Origin: an uncultured Parabacteroides sp.
Lineage (GTDB): Bacteria > Bacteroidota > Bacteroidia > Bacteroidales > Tannerellaceae
DNA length: 37,371 nt
Direction of reading: 5' to 3'
NCBI GenBank assembly: GCA_937894065.1
Contig: CALCST010000006.1
Coordinates: forward strand, 1-37,371
Shown: positions 33,301 through 37,371 of the stretch, piece after piece
Numbering within the stretch: position 1 is the stretch's first letter
How the letters are laid out: each line of letters starts with the position of its first letter
The notes under the pieces: model-generated
What the model saw: the letters and a program-made list of their open reading frames with translations, nothing else
What the model was told of the DNA's origin: nothing
Database searches by the model: none
Program-made: the position numbers and the translations under genes

Positions 33301-33800
33301 GTCTCATCTGTAGCATAGTGACGAGAAATATACGAAAACGTAGCTGAAGCTTGCAGGAAATCTCCGTTATAAAACTGAGCCTCTCCCAGCATCATCCAGC
33401 AATTCTTCAAGAAAGGATTGTATTCTTCCTGTTCCTGCAATTTACGCTGCTTTGGATCGTTTCTCCATCCTGGTTTCTTTTTAGGTTTAGTCTTTATAGA
33501 GTGCAGCTTTATAGCCTTATTGCTTTTCTCAATTGCACGGTCGAACGGACCACCAGGCTCTGCCTTATCTTTTGGCAAAGAACTAACCGGATACATCAGA
33601 ATCATTTCGGTATAGTTTTCCTGATAACCTGTCTGCTGTGCCTTCAAGGCTTCATCAAAAGAGACTTTACCGTTATAATAAATATTATAACGTGATGTCA
33701 AAGCATGATAAAACCTGCTGGCAGCCGTATTCTTCTTTGTAGAACAACCTGCCACAATACAAAGAAGAAGAAAAAACAATATGTAGCGTATACTTTTCAA
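30348..33800 (-). CDS. TPR-repeat lipoprotein, PorW/SprE-like
   Basis: A lipoprotein with lipobox VAGC (cysteine 19), then STKKNTAASRFYHALTSRYN followed by YYNGKVSFDEALK, which matches the start of SprE/PorW proteins of the type IX secretion and gliding system. TPR repeats fill most of residues 80-400 and 560-800. The last 130 residues are an uninterrupted K/E/R-rich charged helix or coiled coil. At 1150 residues it is longer than SprE. No other type IX genes are in the window, and some Bacteroidales keep this protein without a full system. The start is TTG, not ATG: the codon overlaps the permease stop (TTGA), no in-frame ATG precedes it, and the signal peptide starts exactly there. Confidence 0.85.
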   Translation of the reverse strand: MKSIRYILFFLLLCIVAGCSTKKNTAASRFYHALTSRYNIYYNGKVSFDEALKAQQTGYQENYTEMILMYPVSSLPKDKAEPGGPFDRAIEKSNKAIKLHSIKTKPKKKPGWRNDPKQRKLQEQEEYNPFLKNCWMMLGEAQFYNGDFLQASATFSYISRHYATDETIVAESRLWQARCYSEMGWMYEAEDILTKLNTGGIPDKTRPYYETVYADYLIKNGNFEEAIPYMKTAIKAEKSRLQKSRMKYLLGQMYAELGRNAEAYKYFGEVARSNPPYDLEFAARIRQTEVYVGADNRKVVRMLERMARNPKNKELLDQVYYALGNVYISKQDTANAIKNYELGVEKSVRNGMDKAICQIRLGDLYFKMKDYIKAQPNFSGALSGISKEYKDYDRISKLSAVLDELVVHAEAVQLQDSLQTLARMPEAERLAVIDKIIEKVKKEEEEAKALAEKEAYLAEQEAKGSGIDRPGTEAQTVTIPVAGGGSTFYFYNTQTVSQGKAQFQRKWGRRALEDDWRRRNKQMSTFDEPMDAEEGELADGEGQAVEGAAITDSSAVAADDPKSREFYLQQLPMTPEDVEASNIIIIDGLYNMAMIYKDKLEDLSLAIEGFEELERRFPENSHLLESYYQLYLLALRTKDTALANKYKEKLIAAFPESDYAVAIADPNYERNIRMMDVVQDSLYEATYNRYLATDVETVRRNFKYMQEKYPLAKLMPKFMFLDALTYVQTGDAEGFKTALKALVEKYPDADVIDLAGEMLKGVLRGRAMVQGGVTGMTWNLRFGAEGDMVSAADSARTFNSEKNTPYRMMLVYSVGDVDKNRLLFNVAAYNFANFMVKELDVTIEEQGPVGMLHISGFYSFDEALQYYRMIYDKDGYASALDKAVIALPISEDNYETLMHGKTLDEYMVFFDENFGNEAKAISARWKARKETEITRAESPDKDDKEVSPEVPVETLKPQILHIEVPEEEVIIHVDTVIPVLLPEQVNQPAVVPAVEEEQGLTLKDIEEIRKREAEAEEARREEARKAFEEEQKAEKELQERLAKERADLEKKREEEEKALLKAKKEKERQLEKERKEKLKQAEEEREAKLKAREQLRKEKEREYKERMKQLAKERKAKERAYKQKLKEKERARKAELEAKEKARKQKNKQE

Positions 33801-34621
33801 ACGAGTTTTCTGTTTATTAATTTATTTAATGCAGCCTTTATTCCCGCCGAAACGAAGAACATCAATACATAAATCAGTATTATAAACGCACCAGATGGCA
33901 CATTCATTGTGTAAGACAGGCATAAACCTGCAACAGACCCCAAAAAACCTATCAAAACACTACCAATAGCTATCTTTTTAAAGTCAGAACACCACATATT
34001 CATTATTGTCTGAGGTAATGTAAGCATACTCATAAGAAGCATTATCCCAACCAGACGTATAGAAAGGACTATTGCCACAGCCACAATACACATCATCAGA
34101 TATTCCAAGAATTTTACCGGAAGATTTACAGTATGAGCAAAATCAGAATCAAACGCGACATACACAATTTCTCGCTGCCAAAATGCAAACATTATAAAGA
34201 GTAAAAGTGCAAAAGCTGCCAATGCTATAATATCTCCGGAAGTAACCATCAGGATATTTCCAAACAGATAGTTCGACATATCAGGTGCATATCCGGGAGA
34301 CAATGATATAAATATTACTCCCAAAGCCATACCTAATGACCACACTCCTGCTATTGCAGAGTCTTCTCTCAATCCTCTGGAACGGCTCATCCATGCTACG
34401 CCTAAAGCTGACATCACCGCAAAAAACAAAGCTGATAATACTGGATTTATTCCAAGATAAAAACCTAATCCAAGTCCACCAAATGAAGCATGAGTTATTC
34501 CACCACTTATAAACACCAAACGTCGGGAAACAATATATGTACCTACCAAACCACACACTATAGCTGTAAGCATACAACCAAGCAATGCATTACGGAAAAA
34601 AGCATATTCCAATAATTCCAT
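33797..34621 (-). CDS. zinc/manganese-type metal ABC transporter permease (ABC-3 family)
   Basis: An inner-membrane permease of the ZnuB/MntB family with about eight helices in 274 residues (GTYIVSRRLVFISGGITHASFGGLGLG and VGIMLLMSMLTLPQ are typical). Such permeases work with an ATPase and a binding protein, but neither is adjacent, so the partners must be encoded elsewhere. The ATG at 34621 is chosen over the TTG at 34642 because a purine-rich GAGAGGAGA stretch lies about 8 nt upstream and the start sits one nucleotide after the upstream stop codon. Its stop overlaps the TTG start of the TPR gene. Confidence 0.87.
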   Translation of the reverse strand: MELLEYAFFRNALLGCMLTAIVCGLVGTYIVSRRLVFISGGITHASFGGLGLGFYLGINPVLSALFFAVMSALGVAWMSRSRGLREDSAIAGVWSLGMALGVIFISLSPGYAPDMSNYLFGNILMVTSGDIIALAAFALLLFIMFAFWQREIVYVAFDSDFAHTVNLPVKFLEYLMMCIVAVAIVLSIRLVGIMLLMSMLTLPQTIMNMWCSDFKKIAIGSVLIGFLGSVAGLCLSYTMNVPSGAFIILIYVLMFFVSAGIKAALNKLINRKLV

Positions 34622-34622
34622 A

Positions 34623-35039
34623 TCAATGTCTCCTCTCGCCAACTATAAGGAAAGCTTCATCTTTAAGAGCATCCGGAAGATTCACATTTCTCAATTGCAA
34701 ACTTCTTATCCAGCCAGCAACTTCTGTCTCCTGCAAAGTATAAAGGACCTCACGAAACTCTTCAACTTCTTCTTCAGAATATGCATCACCTTCAAGACCT
34801 TTAAAACGGTCCAGTTCTTCATCGTTATAATATTCTATTCCTTTACTTACAGCGGCAAGAAGACTGTCTTTCTCACAAGTCTCGTGTTGCCCACAACATT
34901 CTTCCGTCAGTTCTTGCGGCTCAGGGATTGAATCTATTTCTCCACGTTCCAACATACCCTGAAGCTTCTTGTTTCTTAAATAACCTATAATGGCAGAAAC
35001 AACACCCAATACCAATAGACTTAATATTATATATATCAT
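34623..35039 (-). CDS. small membrane-anchored protein with Cys-Cys-x-x-His-x-x-Cys motif
   Basis: I do not recognise the family. The 138-residue protein has one N-terminal membrane helix (about 2-20), a short basic stretch, then ECCGQHETCEKD (47-58: C48, C49, H52, C55), which looks like a metal-binding site. The rest is acidic and helical (YYNDEELDRFKGLEGDAYSEEEVEEF). It lies one nucleotide upstream of the metal ABC permease start, so it is translationally coupled. A role in metal delivery or sensing for the permease is plausible but unproven. Confidence 0.8.
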   Translation of the reverse strand: MIYIILSLLVLGVVSAIIGYLRNKKLQGMLERGEIDSIPEPQELTEECCGQHETCEKDSLLAAVSKGIEYYNDEELDRFKGLEGDAYSEEEVEEFREVLYTLQETEVAGWIRSLQLRNVNLPDALKDEAFLIVGERRH

Positions 35040-35043
35040 TTGA

Positions 35044-35140
35044 GTTTATGAGTTTTTAAGTTTATGAGTTTATAGTTGATAGGGGGACAAGTTGACAAGG
35101 ATACAGAAATAATATATTCCTTCTTGTCTTATTAACTCCT
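35044..35140. repeat. octamer-type repeat in front of the Cys-motif gene
   Basis: Starting 4 nt from the ATG: GTTTATGA (35044), GTTTTTAA, GTTTATGA, GTTTATAG, then GACAAGTTGACAAGGATACAG. The far side carries TTCTTGTCTTATTAACTCC. It fills the gap up to the aroA stop codon. Confidence 0.88.
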
Positions 35141-35144
35141 TATT

Positions 35145-36377
35145 TCAAGCTTCCCTGACATCTATTCCCGCACCTTTTAAATCATTCCAAAAAGCAGGAT
35201 AACTCTTCGATACAACACCAGGCTCATCTATAACTATACCTTTAGGCAACAATAAAGCTGCCGGAGCAAACGACATTGCCATTCTGTGATCTTCATAAGT
35301 GCTGATAACAGGTATATCATCTGCTGCGCATCTCTCACCGGTCCATTCTAAAACAGAATCATTGTAGTCGTTCAAAACATAGCCTAATTTCTTGCACTCA
35401 TTCTTCAACGCTGTTATTCTATCTGTTTCCTTAATCTTCAAGCTCTGCAAACCACTGAAACGGAAAGGAACTCCTTTCATAACACTTGCCACAACAAAAG
35501 TCTGAGCCAAATCCGGAATATTTACCAAATCAGCTTCCAGCATATCACATGATTTTCCAGAAGAAATCAACTTAACTCCTGTTCCTTTATCAAACTCCGT
35601 TACAACACCCAATTGTTCAAACAATCTTGCGCCGAAAGAATCTCCTTGAAGACTATTTTCAAACAATCCGCACAATTCAATTTCCGAAGATTCTGAGAAA
35701 GATTTTATTTCATACCAATATGATGCAGCACTCCAATCTGATTCCACCGTATATGGAACAGGATTATAGTCCTGTGGCTTCACCTCTATAATATTTCCTT
35801 TCCAATCTGCAGAAACGCCAAAAGCCTCCATCATCTTCAAGGTAATATTAATATAAGGTCTGGAAATAATATCACCTTTCAGTTTCAGTTTCAACCCATC
35901 CTTCATTAAAGGAGCTACCATAAGTAAGGCTGAAATATATTGAGAACTAACACTACCGTCAAGTTCAATTTCTCCACCGTTCAATGCTGACCCATATATC
36001 TTCAAAGGAGGAAAACCTTCTTTCTCCAGATATTCTATTCTTGCTCCTACAGAATTCAAAGCATCAACCAGAATCCGGATTGGACGATTCTTCATTCTTT
36101 CGGAACCTGTCAATACCCATTCCCCTACAATTTTAGATAGAAAAGCGGTCATAAAACGCATAGCAGTTCCTGCAGCCTTAATATCAAATGTAGAATCATT
36201 TGAGTTAAGAGCACGAACCATTACTTCCGTATCATCACAATCAGAAAGATTGCTTATATCATAAGGGCTATAACTTAGTGCATTCAATATTAACGCTCGG
36301 TTACTGATACTCTTTGATGCCGGCAGTTTTACCGATGCTTTAATTGGATAACTAGGAGGAGTTATTAAATATTTCAT
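35145..36377 (-). CDS. aroA: 3-phosphoshikimate 1-carboxyvinyltransferase (EPSP synthase)
   Basis: AroA joins shikimate-3-phosphate and phosphoenolpyruvate in the chorismate pathway. The N-terminal motif KLPASKSISNRALIL (17-31; K22, S23, R27) and the C-terminal IKETDRITALKNE are present. The second motif reads AAGTAMRFMTAF. The ATG at 36377 gives 410 residues, with MKYLITPPS leading into the conserved motif within 20 residues. An in-frame ATG at 36428 would add 17 residues, but they are encoded entirely by octamer-type repeat, so it is rejected as the start. Confidence 0.93.
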   Translation of the reverse strand: MKYLITPPSYPIKASVKLPASKSISNRALILNALSYSPYDISNLSDCDDTEVMVRALNSNDSTFDIKAAGTAMRFMTAFLSKIVGEWVLTGSERMKNRPIRILVDALNSVGARIEYLEKEGFPPLKIYGSALNGGEIELDGSVSSQYISALLMVAPLMKDGLKLKLKGDIISRPYINITLKMMEAFGVSADWKGNIIEVKPQDYNPVPYTVESDWSAASYWYEIKSFSESSEIELCGLFENSLQGDSFGARLFEQLGVVTEFDKGTGVKLISSGKSCDMLEADLVNIPDLAQTFVVASVMKGVPFRFSGLQSLKIKETDRITALKNECKKLGYVLNDYNDSVLEWTGERCAADDIPVISTYEDHRMAMSFAPAALLLPKGIVIDEPGVVSKSYPAFWNDLKGAGIDVREA

Positions 36378-36383
36378 TATACA

Positions 36384-36423
36384 GGTATTTAGTTCTTTTG
36401 TTTCCGAGCTTGTAAGTTTATAA
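36384..36423. repeat. octamer-type repeat in the aroA leader
   Basis: Reading away from aroA: GGTATTTA (36384), GTTCTTTT, GTTTCCGA, GCTTGTAA, GTTTATAA, in 8-bp phase. More degenerate than other copies. It begins 6 nt from the aroA ATG. Confidence 0.65.
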
Positions 36424-36502
36424 GTCATTGCGTTAATCCATCAGAAAAACTCTAAAATTTACAAACCGATAAAATCAACTACTTACGAATTATGATTGAG
36501 GA

Positions 36503-36535
36503 CAAAAATACTGAAAATTTAGCTCAATCTACCAA
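36503..36535 (-). promoter_or_regulatory. candidate promoter for aroA
   Basis: On the minus strand TTGG (36535-36532) and TATTTTTG (36510-36503) are 21 nt apart, fitting the Bacteroidales consensus. It overlaps the end of the upstream small membrane protein gene and would give a leader of about 120 nt. Confidence 0.5.
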
Positions 36536-36741
36536 TAAATGATACCTAAACAGCCACAAATTATTAGTAAAACACCCAAGAGCAAATAAAATATTCGTGC
36601 ACCTTTTCGTCCAAACCAATTCACAAAGCTTTGCGCTGCACTAGTACGGAAATACCAGTCTAAATTAAATAAGGCTGCTATCATAGAGAAGCAGCCTAAT
36701 GCTATAAACAAAACAAATATAAAATAATCTGTAGGATTCAT
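36529..36741 (-). CDS. small two-helix membrane protein, Imm17-like
   Basis: A 70-residue protein with helices at about 6-25 and 49-69 and a middle loop WYFRTSAAQSFVNWFGRKGARIFY. The WFGR-x-GAR-x-FY stretch and size resemble the Imm17 family, first defined next to polymorphic toxins but also widespread in Bacteroidetes as a stand-alone gene. No toxin gene is nearby, so an immunity role is not supported here. It lies 21 nt downstream of tsaE and is probably co-transcribed with it. Confidence 0.7.
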   Translation of the reverse strand: MNPTDYFIFVLFIALGCFSMIAALFNLDWYFRTSAAQSFVNWFGRKGARIFYLLLGVLLIICGCLGIIYW

Positions 36742-36762
36742 TTTATCTGTCTTATAATATCT

Positions 36763-37182
36763 TTAATCTACGGTTACAGTTCTAGTTCCATCAGGATTCT
36801 CTGATATATTAACTTCAACCACATCGCCAGGTAAAAGTTCTTCAATCTTTTCAGGCCATTCAATGAAACATAAAGCTCCGCTATAGAAATAATCTTCAGT
36901 TCCTATATCTTCAGCTTCACTCAACTTATTGATTCTGTAAAAATCAAAATGATATATTAATTCACCAGTTTCATCGCTTCTATATTCATTTACTATGGCA
37001 AATGTAGGACTGTTTATTACATCTTCAACTCCTAATTCTTCGCAAATTGCTTTGATAAAAGTTGTTTTACCAGCGCCCATATTTCCACGAAAAGCAAAAA
37101 CAGTTCTATCGTCCATTGCTGCAATGAATTCTTTCGCAGCTTCACGGATATTTTCTAAACTTGATATTTGGATTGTTTGCAT
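36763..37182 (-). CDS. tsaE: tRNA threonylcarbamoyladenosine biosynthesis ATPase TsaE
   Basis: TsaE is the ATPase that supports the TsaB/TsaD complex in making t6A at position 37 of ANN-decoding tRNAs. The Walker A motif is GNMGAGKTT (33-41). NSPTFAIVNEY and HFDFYRI are typical, as is FIEWPEKIEELLP. The 139-residue length is normal. A TAnnTTTG promoter lies upstream, and a terminator for the next gene beyond the window lies further right. Confidence 0.95.
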   Translation of the reverse strand: MQTIQISSLENIREAAKEFIAAMDDRTVFAFRGNMGAGKTTFIKAICEELGVEDVINSPTFAIVNEYRSDETGELIYHFDFYRINKLSEAEDIGTEDYFYSGALCFIEWPEKIEELLPGDVVEVNISENPDGTRTVTVD

Positions 37183-37236
37183 AACTGTATGTTTGGAATA
37201 ATATATTCTATTGCAATATATAAGAAATCATATTCA

Positions 37237-37244
37237 CAAAGGTA
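37237..37244 (-). promoter_or_regulatory. Bacteroidales -7 promoter element for tsaE
   Basis: TACCTTTG on the minus strand matches TAnnTTTG. The leader would be about 48 nt. No clear TTTG box is seen 19-21 nt upstream. Confidence 0.6.
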
Positions 37245-37315
37245 GTATTTCTTTTTAAGAAATGATGATTGATTGATACTTCTTATCAAAGAATAACGGT
37301 TATAAATCTTATAAA

Positions 37316-37350
37316 CAAAAAAAGACCCGATTCCTTTCGGAACCGAGTCT
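37316..37350 (-). terminator. intrinsic terminator of a minus-strand gene beyond the right edge
   Basis: On the minus strand AGACTCGGTTCC pairs with GGAATCGGGTCT over 12 bp (two G-U pairs) around a GAAA tetraloop, followed by a run of T. The G-U pairs work only in the minus-strand transcript, which sets the direction. The gene it ends is outside the window. Confidence 0.9.
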
Positions 37351-37371
37351 CTTCGCTTTCTAAAACGGCGG

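Noticed and set aside
36378..36428. Upstream in-frame ATG of aroA
   Set aside because: The additional 17 residues are encoded entirely by octamer-type repeat and do not resemble an AroA N-terminus. The ATG at 36377 leads straight into the conserved region.
36529..36741. Polymorphic toxin immunity system around the Imm17-like gene
   Set aside because: No toxin or secretion gene is adjacent. The neighbours are tsaE and aroA, and such small proteins are widespread as stand-alone genes.
1..37371. tRNA, rRNA, riboswitch or phage genes
   Set aside because: I read the gaps on both strands and saw no cloverleaf, conserved rRNA segment or recognisable riboswitch core. Without covariance-model software a degenerate riboswitch could be missed.

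Overview
The window is chromosomal DNA from a member of the Bacteroidales (Bacteroides, Phocaeicola or Prevotella-like). The evidence is the gene content: an acpP-fabF-rnc cluster, a GH92 mannosidase, a PorW/SprE-type TPR lipoprotein, a TGS-domain nucleoside kinase, an M56/TonB fusion and a GH3-family adenylase. The promoters agree: several genes are preceded by TAnnTTTG, sometimes with a TTTG/TTG box 19-21 nt upstream, and Shine-Dalgarno sequences are mostly absent. I see no rRNA, tRNA, CRISPR array, transposase, integrase or phage gene. The window is ordinary core and envelope gene content with very unusual intergenic DNA.

Layout. 1-926 is a long non-coding leader with a 22-bp palindromic array. 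It precedes a secreted GH92 alpha-mannosidase, which ends at a bidirectional terminator. A minus-strand block follows (4.2-15.2 kb): mtnA, a GH3-family adenylase, rnc-fabF-acpP (fatty acid synthesis plus RNase III), pdxB, an MFS exporter, a DUF3820-type protein, and cysK with cysE. A plus-strand block (15.5-23.3 kb) holds an outer-membrane protein, four glycosyltransferases (one fused to a WaaP/Kdo-kinase-like domain), and a BlaI-type repressor with an M56 peptidase/TonB sensor. The rest (23.4-37.2 kb) is a nucleoside kinase, a Na/Pi cotransporter, a flippase, argE, a tightly coupled run (Cys-motif membrane protein, metal ABC permease, TPR lipoprotein, ribF), aroA, a small Imm17-like membrane protein and tsaE.

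Working together. The glycosyltransferases, the kinase domain and possibly the flippase fit surface glycan or lipooligosaccharide assembly. cysE and cysK carry out the two-step serine-to-cysteine pathway. acpP, fabF and rnc form a classic growth-linked operon. The run from 35.0 to 29.4 kb is translationally coupled, with start/stop overlaps or a 1-nt gap at every junction.

The two most interesting signals are not genes. (1) Most intergenic gaps carry a degenerate repeat with an exact 8-bp period (octamers of the form TNNWNRAC). It often has two oppositely oriented arms that could fold into a hairpin. In eight cases its A-rich end lies just in front of a start codon, so the repeat appears to supply the translation leader. 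(2) Three unrelated-sequence arrays (about 534-643, 12246-12333 and 20931-21018) share one architecture: 22-bp palindromic units in exact tandem, each made of two 11-bp half-units in opposite orientation. I know of no named family for either.
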